Notes under the pieces: generated by a model
What the model saw: the letters and a program-made list of their open reading frames with translations, nothing else
Database searches by the model: none
What the model was told of the DNA's origin: nothing
Assembly (NCBI GenBank): GCA_014695255.1
Contig: JACJNX010000073.1
Location: forward strand, 24,733-88,732
Direction: 5' to 3'
DNA: 64,000 nt
From: Cyanobacteria bacterium FACHB-63
GTDB lineage: Bacteria > Cyanobacteriota > Cyanobacteriia > Leptolyngbyales > Leptolyngbyaceae
In this document: piece by piece, positions 8,940 to 18,177 of the stretch
How positions within the stretch are numbered: position 1 is the stretch's first letter
Layout: every line of letters starts with the position of its first letter
Made by a program: the position numbers and the translations under genes

Positions 8940-9383
8940 ATGCTGTGGATTGGAATTGGCTGTCGGCGCGGAACTTCAAAAGCAACGATCGCCGACGCGA
9001 TCTCCCTAGTTTTGAAGCAGTATCAGTTATCCGAATGTGAAATTATTGGAATTGCCACGGTCGATCGCAAATTCGATGAAGTCGGACTTTTGGAATATTG
9101 CCGAGACTATCATTTCTCGTTGTCTTTTTTCTCAGCCGAGCAGCTTCAGGCAATTCCAGTGCCAAATCCCTCGATCGACCGGATTGGAACGCGGAGTGTC
9201 GCAGAAGCGGCAGCGCTCTGTGCTGCTGGATCGGGATTTTTGCGAGTGCCGAAGCAAGCGATCGCTCAAACTGTGACCCTTGCGATCGCGGAAATTCCAG
9301 GTAAGCTGAAAAGTATTGATTTGGCAGTAGGACATGAAGATGCAGCGATTTGCGATCGGTCTACTCACGATGTTGATCTGTAG
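8940..9383 (+). CDS. CbiG C-terminal / CobE-like cobalamin biosynthesis protein
   Basis: 147 residues matching the CbiG_C (CobE) fold: start LWIGIGCRRGTSKATIADAI, then IIGIATVDRKFDEVGLLEY, RSVAEAAALCAAG and VTLAIAEIP. CbiG acts on the delta-lactone ring of cobalt-precorrin-5A in the anaerobic B12 pathway, while CobE is a stand-alone homologue of less certain role. Here the domain is alone, without the rest of CbiG and without cobJ/cbiH nearby; many cyanobacteria carry CbiG fused to CobJ. The gene overlaps the start of the next gene by about 44 bases, suggesting translational coupling. The assignment to CbiG_C is good; the exact step is inference. Confidence 0.75.
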   Translation: MLWIGIGCRRGTSKATIADAISLVLKQYQLSECEIIGIATVDRKFDEVGLLEYCRDYHFSLSFFSAEQLQAIPVPNPSIDRIGTRSVAEAAALCAAGSGFLRVPKQAIAQTVTLAIAEIPGKLKSIDLAVGHEDAAICDRSTHDVDL

Positions 9384-9858
9384 CGTTTGGACGATGAGCG
9401 CGATCGCTGATCCCATTCAGGGGAAACGCTACGATCAGCAGTATCGCCCGCCGTTGTCCTACAGTAATGCGGATGTCAGAGGGCAAGATTTTTCCGGTCA
9501 GGCGCTGCGATTTGCAGAATTTACCAATGCGAACTTGACCGATACGAATTTTTCCGATGCAGATTTGGCTGGTGCAGCAATGAGTGCCTCGAATATGACG
9601 GAAACGAATTTACACGGCGCAAATTTGCAGCAAGCGATGGTGGATCAAGTGCCGATGGTGCGCGTGGATTTGAGCGATGCGAATCTGACCGATGCGATGC
9701 TGCTGCGGAGTGCGTTTCTCGATGTTAATATCACGGGGGCAGATTTTACCGGAGCGATTCTCGATCGCGCTCAGATTCGCGACCTGTGCAAAGTGGCACA
9801 GGGAACCAATTCCAAAACGGGAGCAGACACGCGGGAATCGCTCGGCTGTCCATCTTAG
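9340..9858 (+). CDS. pentapeptide-repeat protein, probably thylakoid-lumen or periplasmic
   Basis: 172 residues. The N-terminus MQRFAIGLLTMLICSVWTM then SAIADP is a cleavable signal peptide. Pentapeptide repeats A(D/N)LXX run from about residue 45 to 150 (DFSGQALRFAEFTNANLTD, ADLAGAAMSASNMTETNLHG) and would form a right-handed quadrilateral beta-helix. The C-terminus LCKVAQGTNSKTGADTRESL with two cysteines is a signature of the cyanobacterial and chloroplast lumenal pentapeptide family (TL15-like). The function of this family is not established. AGGA at 9329-9332 gives 7-base spacing to ATG 9340, better than to ATG 9334. Confidence 0.85.
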   Translation: MQRFAIGLLTMLICSVWTMSAIADPIQGKRYDQQYRPPLSYSNADVRGQDFSGQALRFAEFTNANLTDTNFSDADLAGAAMSASNMTETNLHGANLQQAMVDQVPMVRVDLSDANLTDAMLLRSAFLDVNITGADFTGAILDRAQIRDLCKVAQGTNSKTGADTRESLGCPS

Positions 9859-9867
9859 GAGGCGAGT

Positions 9868-10992
9868 ATGCGAATTGGAGTGATTGGCGGCGGACAGCTA
9901 GCCTGGATGATGGCAGATGCCGCTAAAAAATTGAACCTAGAGTTGGTGATTCAAACCCCAAGTTCAGATGATCCGGCTGTGTTGATCGCCGAAGAAACCC
10001 TCTTTGCGCCCGTCAATGATGCAGCCGCGACAGCAAAGCTGAGCGATCGAGTGGATGTGATCACGTTTGAAAACGAATTCGTAGATCTCGCTGCTCTGTC
10101 TCAGATTCGATCGGCTTGCTTTCGTCCTAGCCTGTCTGCTTTAAAGTCGCTTTTAGATAAGTATGATCAGCGCTGTTTTCTCAAAGCGAATGGTCTACCG
10201 ACTCCAAAGTTCTGGCAACCTGGAGAGCAGCCTGTTTCATTTCCCATCGTTGTGAAGACTCGCCGCTTGGGATACGACGGTCAGGGAACCTGGATCATTC
10301 GAGATCAAGTGGCTTGGGATTTGGCAATGACAGAACTCGATGCGGTGCCGATCGTGCTAGAAGAGTTTGTTCCGTTTGATCGTGAACTGGCAGTGATGGC
10401 AGCACGATCGATCACAGGTGAAATTGTTGTTTACCCGATTGTCGAGACTCAGCAAGAGAACCAAGTCTGCCGTCGAGTGATTGCTCCAGCTGAAATTTCG
10501 GAATCTGTTGCGCAAAAGATTTCGACGATCGCTCACACGCTGCTACATCAATTAGAAGTGGTCGGAATCTACGGAATTGAACTCTTTTTAACCAAAGACG
10601 ATCGCGTGTTGGTGAATGAAATTGCACCCCGAACTCACAATTCGGGACACTACACGATCGAGGCTTGTGAAACCTCACAGTTTGAACAGCAGCTTCGTGC
10701 TGTCAGTGGTTTACCTTTGGGAAGTGCAGTCCTGACTTGTCCTGGAGCCGTGATGGTGAATTTGCTGGGATTTGAGCAGGCAGAAAGCGATTATTTAGAG
10801 AAAAGAGCCGCGATCGCACAACTGCCCAACTCGTTTATTCATTGGTATGGCAAGTCATCTTCCCGCCCCGGTCGTAAGCTAGGGCACGTTACGGTTTTAC
10901 TCGATTCGGCTGTGAATCTGCGAAAATCTGCTTTAGAGGTGGCAGACGCGATCGAATCAATCTGGTATCCCTCTTCTAAGTTGAAGCAGTAG
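9868..10992 (+). CDS. purK: N5-carboxyaminoimidazole ribonucleotide synthetase
   Basis: 374 residues, an ATP-grasp enzyme that converts AIR, bicarbonate and ATP to N5-CAIR in de novo purine synthesis. The start MRIGVIGGGQLAWMMADAA is the classical PurK N-terminal Rossmann motif, followed by ITFENEFVD. The ATP-grasp region includes VVKTRRLGYDGQGTW, VLEEFVPFDRELAVMAARS and NEIAPRTHNSGHYTIEA. AGGAGG is placed 5-10 bases before the ATG. PurC lies 3 kb downstream; the two are not in one operon. The usual partner purE is not in the window. Confidence 0.95.
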   Translation: MRIGVIGGGQLAWMMADAAKKLNLELVIQTPSSDDPAVLIAEETLFAPVNDAAATAKLSDRVDVITFENEFVDLAALSQIRSACFRPSLSALKSLLDKYDQRCFLKANGLPTPKFWQPGEQPVSFPIVVKTRRLGYDGQGTWIIRDQVAWDLAMTELDAVPIVLEEFVPFDRELAVMAARSITGEIVVYPIVETQQENQVCRRVIAPAEISESVAQKISTIAHTLLHQLEVVGIYGIELFLTKDDRVLVNEIAPRTHNSGHYTIEACETSQFEQQLRAVSGLPLGSAVLTCPGAVMVNLLGFEQAESDYLEKRAAIAQLPNSFIHWYGKSSSRPGRKLGHVTVLLDSAVNLRKSALEVADAIESIWYPSSKLKQ

Positions 10993-11007
10993 GAGAACCA
11001 ACGCTTC

Positions 11008-11979
11008 CTAAAGCCCTTTAACAAGCGAATCATCGTACAGCGACTGAACATCAAGTGGCTGTGACACAACTTTGAAATCGTAGGCGGCTTTCGCCACAAG
11101 TTCAAAGCTCTTAATCGCATTGTTCGCATGATTTGAGTTAAACGCGATCGTCTTGTTGTCCTCAATATCAAATAGTGTGATTCCCTTTAGTTGTTCGCGT
11201 AGTTCTTCAGGTCGAATGCCCAAGCGGTTAGAAGCGACAAGGACTGCTTCTTCATTTCTCGTTTTCAGCAGCCTGATCCCTTTGTCGGCTGCTTTGAGAA
11301 ATTTGAGCAAATCTTCTCTACGGTTTGCAATTAAATCTTTGTGTGTTACCAGGACATCAGCAATTAAATTAGTACCCTTGGAGCTAAAGATAATCTCTCC
11401 GCCTCCTTCTTTGAGTGCTTTTGACAGAAAGGGTTCATAAGTTACAGCGGCATCGACTCGCTGAGTGCTAAATGCAGTTGCAGCAGCCGGAGCAGGCATA
11501 TCTTTGATCTTAATATCCTTCTCGGTAAGTCCGCTTTTCTCAAGAAATGCTCGCAGAAACACTTTCTCAAACAGCACATCTTCACGCGCTAACGTTTTGC
11601 CTTTTAGATCGGCTGCCGTTTTGATGCCCCGTCCCAAGATGCCATCTGCGCCGTTTGAGTAGTCGCAAAGAAAGATAATTCTCAAATCCGGCGATTTTTC
11701 AATCATCTGGATCACATCGCCTGCGGTCATCCAAGCTAAATCAGTTTTACCTGCCAAAAACGCATCAATTTGCTCGGTATTCGACTGAAACAGCAAGTCT
11801 TGAATTTGCAGTCCTGCTTCTTGGTAAAACTGCTGTTTAAGTGCAACATGATGCCCAGAATAGCCAGACCAAGGATTGGTGGAAACAGCTAAAGGTTGAG
11901 ATTCTTGGGTGGAGCAGGCAACTGTCCAAAACAGAGCGATCGCAAATACGAGCAGGCTAACAAACCGACGTTTGAACAT
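11008..11979 (-). CDS. ABC transporter substrate-binding lipoprotein (NMT1/SsuA/TauA-like)
   Basis: About 323 residues from the preferred ATG at 11979, which has AAGGA upstream and begins a lipoprotein signal (MFKRRFVSLLVFAIALFWTV then AC). A longer frame to 12117 would put the signal internally and is rejected. The mature part is a type-2 periplasmic binding protein of the NMT1 superfamily: NPWSGYSGHHVALKQQFYQE, TDLAWMTAGDVIQMI, AAVTYEPFLSKAL. Relatives bind taurine, alkylsulfonates, nitrate or pyrimidine precursors; the ligand is not deducible. No permease or ATPase gene is adjacent, so it is an orphan binding protein. Convergent with purK. Confidence 0.85.
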   Translation of the reverse strand: MFKRRFVSLLVFAIALFWTVACSTQESQPLAVSTNPWSGYSGHHVALKQQFYQEAGLQIQDLLFQSNTEQIDAFLAGKTDLAWMTAGDVIQMIEKSPDLRIIFLCDYSNGADGILGRGIKTAADLKGKTLAREDVLFEKVFLRAFLEKSGLTEKDIKIKDMPAPAAATAFSTQRVDAAVTYEPFLSKALKEGGGEIIFSSKGTNLIADVLVTHKDLIANRREDLLKFLKAADKGIRLLKTRNEEAVLVASNRLGIRPEELREQLKGITLFDIEDNKTIAFNSNHANNAIKSFELVAKAAYDFKVVSQPLDVQSLYDDSLVKGL

Positions 11980-12197
11980 TTTCCAGAAATCCTTGGGAAA
12001 TACGCAACAACCCCAACTCGACGAAAGCAACTCAAAATTAGGTAAAGTGCTTTCACTCATCAAACTGACGTTGAGAATTGTTTTAAAACAGAGGATATTA
12101 CTAACTTCAACGATCAAAAGCCAAATCAGGTCGGTTCGCTTCTGATGGAGACGAAGCTAGCAATATTGTTCATATTTCCCAAAATGAATCAGCGCTG

Positions 12198-12452
12198 CTA
12201 ATCTTCCGTTAAACTGCAAAACTCATCGGTTGTAAGCAGCAATTCCCCGTATTCTGGAATCCATGCTAGCCATTGATCCTCTGCACATTGGCACAGCAAC
12301 CAAGCTTGATCAAAACTATAAGCGGCCGGGGGTTTAAGCAGTTGCACCCACATAGATGCTGTGAATCGAGGAGCGCAGGGAATCGATCGACGAAGGCTCT
12401 TCCATGCAGCGGTAGACGTGCTAATTGCAAAAAATTCTGATTCAAGTGACAT
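12198..12452 (-). CDS. conserved small cyanobacterial protein of unknown function
   Basis: 84 residues from the ATG of MSLESEFFAISTST; the frame is open further upstream to 12530 but that part is atypical. The C-terminal half (AYSFDQAWLLCQCAEDQWLA then WIPEYGELLL) has the look of a short conserved domain seen in cyanobacterial hypothetical proteins, with alternating hydrophobic positions and a W-x-P-x-x-G motif. No catalytic residues or membrane segment are visible. Convergence with the Uma2 gene is not an issue because both lie in opposite directions from a shared upstream region. Confidence 0.55.
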   Translation of the reverse strand: MSLESEFFAISTSTAAWKSLRRSIPCAPRFTASMWVQLLKPPAAYSFDQAWLLCQCAEDQWLAWIPEYGELLLTTDEFCSLTED

Positions 12453-12637
12453 AATCCAGCTCTCTGAAGCGAAAAGTGCGCCGAATCCTAGACGCAAAAT
12501 AATTCTGTAGCTTATGATACTGTTTCTCATCCTTCGCTGGAGAGGTTGTATGAGAAATTTACATTGCAGCTCCCAGATGGAGATTGAAGTGTTCTCATAA
12601 ACATAAAATAGAGGTGACTCACTGGGAGAGTAGAGCC

Positions 12638-13381
12638 ATGTTGCCGTCTAACCTACCATCAGCATTGCCAAGCCCCGATGAATTAGTGGATTCGGATGAT
12701 TTTCCTGTGGATAACGAAGACCAGAATTTTATTCCCAATGTTTTGTTGTTTTTACTGGAATACATCTGGAAGGAGCGAAACGATTGGTTTTTTGCGGTAG
12801 ACATGGGCGTTTATCACGCGACCAGCGCACACCCTAAAGTTCCGGTGGTGCCAGATGGATTTTTGAGTGTGGGGGTCGATCGGCGCAAAGGCGGCAAGTC
12901 CCGCAAAAGCTACATTGTGTGGACAGAAGACAACATTCCGCCCATTTTGACGCTGGAAGTGGTGTCTCAAACTCCGGGCGGCGAATACGATGAAAAACTG
13001 GCAATCTATGCGAAGTTAGGCGTTTTATACTATGTGATTTACAATCCTGAGTTTTGGCGACGCGATGGACACTTACCGATCGAGATTTACAAGCTAATCA
13101 GTGGCTCTTATGTGCTGCAAGTTGGAGAGCCGTTCTGGATGCCAGAGGTTGGCTTGGGCATTGGGCGGTGTCAGTTAGCAGATGATCCGTTTGGGCGAGA
13201 AGTTTTGAGTTGGTATGATGCGCGGGGCGATCGATATCTCAGCGAAGCCGAAGTGGAACGGCAACGAGCAGAAACGGAACGGCAACGAGCAGAAACGGAA
13301 CGGCAACGAGCAGAAACGGAACGGCAACGAGCAGAACGATTAGCGGAACGATTGCGGCAGTTAGGAGAAGACATCCTCTAA
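12638..13381 (+). CDS. Uma2-family (DUF820) PD-(D/E)XK-like protein with coiled-coil tail
   Basis: 247 residues. The domain is recognised from VVPDGFLSVGVDRR, PPILTLEVVSQTPGGEYDEK and YAKLGVLYYVIYNPE, which hold the D-(E)xV-K pattern of this restriction-endonuclease fold. The family is greatly expanded in cyanobacteria; its biological role is unsettled. The C-terminus is a highly charged helix made of four near-identical heptads (ERQRAET), the usual tail of this subfamily. GGGAGAG precedes the chosen ATG; an upstream in-frame start at 12584 is less likely. The stop overlaps the convergent CPBP gene by four bases. Confidence 0.85.
   Translation: MLPSNLPSALPSPDELVDSDDFPVDNEDQNFIPNVLLFLLEYIWKERNDWFFAVDMGVYHATSAHPKVPVVPDGFLSVGVDRRKGGKSRKSYIVWTEDNIPPILTLEVVSQTPGGEYDEKLAIYAKLGVLYYVIYNPEFWRRDGHLPIEIYKLISGSYVLQVGEPFWMPEVGLGIGRCQLADDPFGREVLSWYDARGDRYLSEAEVERQRAETERQRAETERQRAETERQRAERLAERLRQLGEDIL
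13256..13340 (+). repeat. 21-bp tandem repeat, four copies, inside the Uma2 gene
   Basis: Four direct copies of GAACGGCAACGAGCAGAAAC plus one base encode the heptad ERQRAET. The copies are virtually identical at the DNA level, including synonymous sites, pointing to recent slippage expansion. The copy number may vary between strains and would change the coiled-coil length in steps of seven residues without a frameshift. Confidence 0.85.
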
Positions 13382-13884
13382 AATTTCTCAAGCCCACCGA
13401 AGACGAGAAGCCACACTATGACGATTGCCCAGTGAATCACAACCGCAGTCCACAAAGATTGGCTTCTCAGGTAGGAAACCGTGCAGACGATTCCTAGTAG
13501 TCCTGCCCCAATTAAGAAAGCGGTAGATCGGAAAAAGGGTGGAACAAAAGGATGCAAGTGATACAGCACAAATAGACCCCAACTTAGGGCGATCGCGAAG
13601 CTCCGAGAAAACTGCGTTGATTCGGTCGAACGTGGAATCAGCATCCCTCGAAAGACGATTTCTTCTGACAATCCTGGCATCAGAAACGCTCGTAGCATTA
13701 CCCCTAGAACAGTCTGCCAAGCTAGATGCGGTTCAAACTTCAGGAAGTCAAGGTAGACACCGATCGGTAAATAGAACACTGCAAATAGTAAGAGTAAGCA
13801 GATCGTCTCGTTCCAGTCTCTTGCTGTAGGAACACAATGCAGGGCAACACGGAGGCGGTGTAATACAACTTTCATGGGTACCAA
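13378..13884 (-). CDS. CPBP family intramembrane metalloprotease
   Basis: 168 residues with four or five hydrophobic helices. Motif 1 of the CPBP (CAAX protease and bacteriocin-processing) family is Glu74-Glu75 and Arg79 in GLSEEIVFRG, and motif 2 contains the His of LFVLYHLHP. The final motif H-x-x-x-N/D appears as VIHWAIV, so one conserved residue is weak. Family members cleave substrates within the membrane. The protein is shorter than typical (220-280 residues) and may be a minimal version. Two ATGs, at 13884 and 13875, are possible. Confidence 0.75.
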   Translation of the reverse strand: MVPMKVVLHRLRVALHCVPTARDWNETICLLLLFAVFYLPIGVYLDFLKFEPHLAWQTVLGVMLRAFLMPGLSEEIVFRGMLIPRSTESTQFSRSFAIALSWGLFVLYHLHPFVPPFFRSTAFLIGAGLLGIVCTVSYLRSQSLWTAVVIHWAIVIVWLLVFGGLEKF

Positions 13885-14001
13885 GCTTGAAATGTTTTGA
13901 TGCCGAAAGATCTAATCAAATCGTGTCTCTGACTGCTCAGAGAACTCGATCGCACGAGGACGGGGGTAGAATGATGAAGCTTAAAATTCAGCCCCTCTAT
14001 C

Positions 14002-14730
14002 ATGACTGTTGGTCAAAAACTCTACGAAGGTAAAGCCAAAATTCTCTACAGCACCGACGATCCAAACGTGCTGCTGACCTATTTTAAGGACGATGCAACG
14101 GCATTCAACGCTCAAAAGCGCGGCAGCATTCAGGATAAAGGCGAAATCAACTGCGCGATCGCATCGCATCTCTTCAAGCTGATGGAGAAAAACGGCATCC
14201 CGACGCATTTTATCGATCGCCCCGCCGGGAACGAAATGCTCGTTCGCGCCGTCACCATCATTCCATTAGAAGTCGTGGTCAGGAACATTGCTGCCGGGAG
14301 TCTCTGTCAACAAACTGGACTGAAACTTGGCACCCCACTCAATCCGCCGCTTGTCGAGTTTTATCTCAAAGACGATGCGCTGGGTGATCCGTTGATTACG
14401 CTCGATCGTTTACAAGTGGTTGATCCAGCATCAGCCGCCCAAGTCGATCAGCTTAAGCACATGGCAACGCAAATCAACACGTTGCTACAAGCCTTTTTTG
14501 AGCAATGCGGCATTACGCTCGTTGACTTCAAATTAGAGTTTGGCACCGATGCTCAAGGTCAACTTCTACTGGCTGATGAAATCAGCCCGGATACTTGTCG
14601 GCTCTGGAATCAGGCAGAAACTGACCCCGATCGACGAGTCCTGGACAAAGATCGATTCCGCCGTGATCTTGGCAACGTTGAAGATGCGTATCGGCAAGTG
14701 ATGCAACGGGTACTCAACCAAACTGTATGA
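14002..14730 (+). CDS. purC: SAICAR synthetase
   Basis: 242 residues, the usual size for phosphoribosylaminoimidazole-succinocarboxamide synthase, which joins CAIR and aspartate using ATP in purine synthesis. Diagnostic segments are LYEGKAKILYSTDDP, FKDDATAFNAQKRG, GIPTHFIDR, VVVRNIAAGSL, LVDFKLEFG and LADEISPDTCRLW. It stands alone, 117 bases after the start of the divergent CPBP gene and 134 bases or more before the Omp85 gene. Confidence 0.97.
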   Translation: MTVGQKLYEGKAKILYSTDDPNVLLTYFKDDATAFNAQKRGSIQDKGEINCAIASHLFKLMEKNGIPTHFIDRPAGNEMLVRAVTIIPLEVVVRNIAAGSLCQQTGLKLGTPLNPPLVEFYLKDDALGDPLITLDRLQVVDPASAAQVDQLKHMATQINTLLQAFFEQCGITLVDFKLEFGTDAQGQLLLADEISPDTCRLWNQAETDPDRRVLDKDRFRRDLGNVEDAYRQVMQRVLNQTV

Positions 14731-14885
14731 TGCTTCTGCACCAACCAGTTTAAAATCAGTCCTACCCCAAATGAGTAACGATACTCAGGGTGCGGTACAA
14801 TTTTGCCGTTTAATCGGAATCTATTTTATGTTGTGTCTGCATTGAGCAGAAAAAGTGTGAGGACGTGCGAAAACCTGTGAATACT

Positions 14886-17294
14886 ATGCGCTTATCTCCT
14901 GTTGTGATGGCTGCGTTTGCGTTAACGGCGACGCTTGGCTTATCTCGTTCTGCCCTAGCAAAATCGCCCAATCAGCCAGCCCAACCGCAGGCAAAATCGA
15001 CGACGCGAGAAACCGTAAAGAGCGTCCCCGCAACCGTGAAACCTGTGGGAACCGATGTCGTGGTCGAAGCGATTCCGGTGATGCAAAATTCGGCGGGGAC
15101 TCGATCGCTGACTCCGCTCAAGAAAGTAGCTCAAGCGGGTAGCTCGATCGAGCAAGAAACGCCCGATCGCTTTCAAATTAATACCTCGCCTGCTGCGCCC
15201 GCTCCCTCGGCTCCAAATATTCCAACCATTCCTAACCAGCCGAGTTCGCCGAGTGTGCCACCAGGTTCAACGACGACCCCTCCGATTGAAGGACAGCAAA
15301 CTCCGCCTGGTACAACAACCCCTCCGGCCGAAGGACAGCAAACTCCCCCCGTTGAGGCGCAACCGCAGCAACCCGGTCAACCGACTCAGCCACAGCAGCC
15401 TGCCCAGCCCGCCCAACCGCAACAGCCTGCTCAACCCGCTCCAGATGAACCTAGAGTGTTAGTCTCTGAAGTCGTCGTTACGGGTGTGAGTCCTGAACTC
15501 CAGCAGGAAGTTTACCGAGTGATTCAAACTCAGGCAGGACGGACAACTACGCGCACTCAGCTCCAGAACGACATCAACGCGGTATTTGCAACTGGATTCT
15601 TTTCGACTGTGAGAGCGACTCCAGCAGATACCCCGCTTGGCGTGCGGGTGACGTTTGAAGTGGCGGCGAATCCGGTCTTACGATCGGTGCAGCTCGAAGG
15701 CAGCAAAGTCGTACCGCCAGAAGAGGTGAACCGAATTTTCAGCCCACAGTACGGCAAAATCACGAATTTCCGGGAGTTGCAAACTGGAATTCAACAACTT
15801 ACGAAGTTTTATCAAGACCGTGGTTTTGTGCTGGCACAGGTGATTAATGCCCAACAGCCCCAGGTCAATCCGGATGGAACCGTTATTTTGCAGGTTGCAG
15901 AAGGAGAAATCGAGCGGATTCAGGTACGATTTATCAACAAAGAAGGCAACGCTCAGGATGCAAAAGGCAATCCGATTCGAGGCAGAACCCGCGAATATAT
16001 CATCACTCGTGAACTTGAACTGAAGCCAGGATCAGTCTTCAACCGTACTGTCTTAGAGCGGGACTTCCAGCGATTATTTGGATTGGGGCTATTTGAAGAT
16101 TTACGTCCCTCTCTTGATGTCGGTGAAGATCGGCGCAAAGTGGTTCTGGTTGTGAATGCGGTTGAACGAAATACCGGAAATATTGGACTTGCGGGCGGTT
16201 TTAGTTCTGCGAGTGGTCTATTCGGCAGCGTCAGCTACGGACAGCAAAACGTGGGCGGCAATAACCAGAAGCTCAGTGCTGAAGTGCAGATCGGTCAGCG
16301 GGATCAGCAGTACGAATTGAGCTTTACCGACCCGTGGATTGGTGGCGATCCGTTCCGAACTTCCTACACCCTGAGTGTGTTTCGCCGCAGAACGATTTCG
16401 CTGATTTTTGACGGGGGCGACCCAGAAGTGCGACTGCCGAACGTCGATCGCGACCTTCCCCGAATTAATCGCACCGGGGGCGGCATTAGCTTCGGTCGCC
16501 CATTATCGAGAAATGTGTTTGAGCGGGCAGAATGGACAGCCTCGCTGGGCTTGCAGTATCAGCGCGTCACCGCGAGCGACGCGGAAGGGATTCGTCGAAC
16601 CGTGGACGAACGAGGAAAACCATTGACGTTTGACCCATCGGGTAAGGATGATCTGTTTACCGGACAGCTTTCCGTCCGCCGCGATCGCCGCGATGATTTC
16701 CTGCGTCCGACTCGTGGATCAGTGCTGCAACTGAGTACCGAGCAATCGGTGCCGATCGGTTCGGGTAGCATTCTGTTCAATCGGCTGCGGGGAAGCTACA
16801 GCTTCTACATCCCGACTCGTCTGGTCAAATTCGCGCCAGAATGCCGCGATCGCGACCCGCGTCGATTAGATCAGCAGCAAACCCCGCAGGGACGATGCGC
16901 CCAAGCCTTCGCGTTTAATGTCCAAGCCGGAACGGTTGTGGGAGATTTGCCACCGTATGAAGCGTTTCCGCTCGGAGGAACGAACTCGGTACGCGGCTAT
17001 GATGAAGGCGATTTGGGAAGCGGTCGCAGCTTCTTGCAAGCTACCGCAGAATATCGATTCCCGGTCTTCTCGATTATTTCAGGAGCGCTGTTTGTGGATG
17101 CGGCAACGGATTTAGGATCAGGTCGATCGGTTCCGGGCGATCCAGCCGGAACGCGGGGTAAGCCCGGAAGCGGATTCGGCTACGGGGTCGGAGTCCGAGT
17201 GCAGGCGGGTCCTTTAGGTCCCATTCGGATCGACTTTGGCTTTAACGATCGCGGCGGAAGCAACATTCGCTTTGGCTTCGGAGAGCGCTTCTAA
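14886..17294 (+). CDS. bamA: Omp85/BamA-family outer membrane assembly protein
   Basis: About 802 residues. A signal peptide (MRLSPVVMAAFALTATLGLS then RSALA) is followed by a long proline/glutamine-rich linker (about 100-190, PQQP repeats), as usual in cyanobacterial Omp85 proteins. Then come about three POTRA domains (VLVSEVVVTGVSPE, NPVLRSVQLEGSKVV, GEIERIQVRFIN) and a 16-strand beta-barrel with the FNRLRGSYSFY, GGTNSVRGY and final IRFGFGERF signatures; the RGY loop and terminal Phe are BamA hallmarks. It inserts beta-barrel proteins in the outer membrane and is the bacterial relative of chloroplast Toc75. ATG 14886 begins the signal; GTG 14865 is an alternative. The stop is immediately followed by the lpxC ATG. 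Confidence 0.95.
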   Translation: MRLSPVVMAAFALTATLGLSRSALAKSPNQPAQPQAKSTTRETVKSVPATVKPVGTDVVVEAIPVMQNSAGTRSLTPLKKVAQAGSSIEQETPDRFQINTSPAAPAPSAPNIPTIPNQPSSPSVPPGSTTTPPIEGQQTPPGTTTPPAEGQQTPPVEAQPQQPGQPTQPQQPAQPAQPQQPAQPAPDEPRVLVSEVVVTGVSPELQQEVYRVIQTQAGRTTTRTQLQNDINAVFATGFFSTVRATPADTPLGVRVTFEVAANPVLRSVQLEGSKVVPPEEVNRIFSPQYGKITNFRELQTGIQQLTKFYQDRGFVLAQVINAQQPQVNPDGTVILQVAEGEIERIQVRFINKEGNAQDAKGNPIRGRTREYIITRELELKPGSVFNRTVLERDFQRLFGLGLFEDLRPSLDVGEDRRKVVLVVNAVERNTGNIGLAGGFSSASGLFGSVSYGQQNVGGNNQKLSAEVQIGQRDQQYELSFTDPWIGGDPFRTSYTLSVFRRRTISLIFDGGDPEVRLPNVDRDLPRINRTGGGISFGRPLSRNVFERAEWTASLGLQYQRVTASDAEGIRRTVDERGKPLTFDPSGKDDLFTGQLSVRRDRRDDFLRPTRGSVLQLSTEQSVPIGSGSILFNRLRGSYSFYIPTRLVKFAPECRDRDPRRLDQQQTPQGRCAQAFAFNVQAGTVVGDLPPYEAFPLGGTNSVRGYDEGDLGSGRSFLQATAEYRFPVFSIISGALFVDAATDLGSGRSVPGDPAGTRGKPGSGFGYGVGVRVQAGPLGPIRIDFGFNDRGGSNIRFGFGERF

Positions 17295-18143
17295 ATGGTC
17301 AACACACAGGGCTGCATCACACAGGCGCGATCGCTCTCTCAACCCTTCTCTTGCTCCGGAATTGGACTGCATACCGGCGACCTGACAACGGCGCGAGTCT
17401 TGCCCGCAGAACCCGGACGAGGGCGGTATTTCGTTAGAACCGATTTATCCGATGCGCCGGAGATTCCGGCTCGGATCGAATCAGTTCGAGAAACGATGCT
17501 TTCAACAGAGCTTGTGAATGGAGCAGCGAAAATTCGCACCGTTGAGCATTTACTAGCCGCGCTTGCGGGGCTGGGGATCAATGACGTGCGAATTGAAGTC
17601 GATGGGGCAGAAGTGCCCCTGCTTGATGGATCAGCTCGATCGTGGGCGGAAGCGATTATCCAAGCGGGAACGATCCCGCAGATGGCGCAGCCTTCACCGA
17701 TCCCCCTTACTGAGCCTGTCTTTGTGCGGCAAGGGGATGCGTTTGTGGCAGCGCTTCCCGCCCTAGAACTGCGGTTTTCTTATGGAATTGATTTTGAGCT
17801 GAGCGCGATCGGCAATCAGTGGCACAGTTGGCGATTTGATCCAGACACCTTTGCTGAGGAAATTGCGCCAGCGCGGACGTTTGGATTGGCTCATCAGATC
17901 GAACAGTTACGAGCAAATGGTTTAATAAAAGGCGGTTCGCTTGAAAATGCCTTAGTGTGTAGCGCTGAGGGATGGATTAATCCGCCATTGCGGTTTTCAA
18001 ATGAACCAGCACGCCATAAACTTCTAGACTTAATAGGAGATCTCAGTTTACTGGGGACGTTTCCAACTGCTCACTTTTTAGCATACAAAGCGAGTCATGG
18101 GTTACATACTCAACTGGTGCGTCAACTGTCGAATCTCATTTAA
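17295..18143 (+). CDS. lpxC: UDP-3-O-acyl-N-acetylglucosamine deacetylase
   Basis: 282 residues. LpxC is the zinc deacetylase that commits UDP-acyl-GlcNAc to lipid A synthesis. The start motif [20 protein letters not shown], zinc-binding [40 protein letters not shown] and the second zinc site [16 protein letters not shown] are all present. The ATG abuts the bamA stop with no gap, so translation is probably coupled, tying outer-membrane protein assembly to lipid A synthesis. This gene order is conserved in cyanobacteria. Confidence 0.96.
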   Translation: MVNTQGCITQARSLSQPFSCSGIGLHTGDLTTARVLPAEPGRGRYFVRTDLSDAPEIPARIESVRETMLSTELVNGAAKIRTVEHLLAALAGLGINDVRIEVDGAEVPLLDGSARSWAEAIIQAGTIPQMAQPSPIPLTEPVFVRQGDAFVAALPALELRFSYGIDFELSAIGNQWHSWRFDPDTFAEEIAPARTFGLAHQIEQLRANGLIKGGSLENALVCSAEGWINPPLRFSNEPARHKLLDLIGDLSLLGTFPTAHFLAYKASHGLHTQLVRQLSNLI

Positions 18144-18177
18144 GTCTGCCACTGTTTAGCTCTTTAACCGGAACGCC

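Noticed and set aside
11980..12117. Longer start for the substrate-binding lipoprotein
   Set aside because: It would bury the lipoprotein signal about 46 residues inside the protein.
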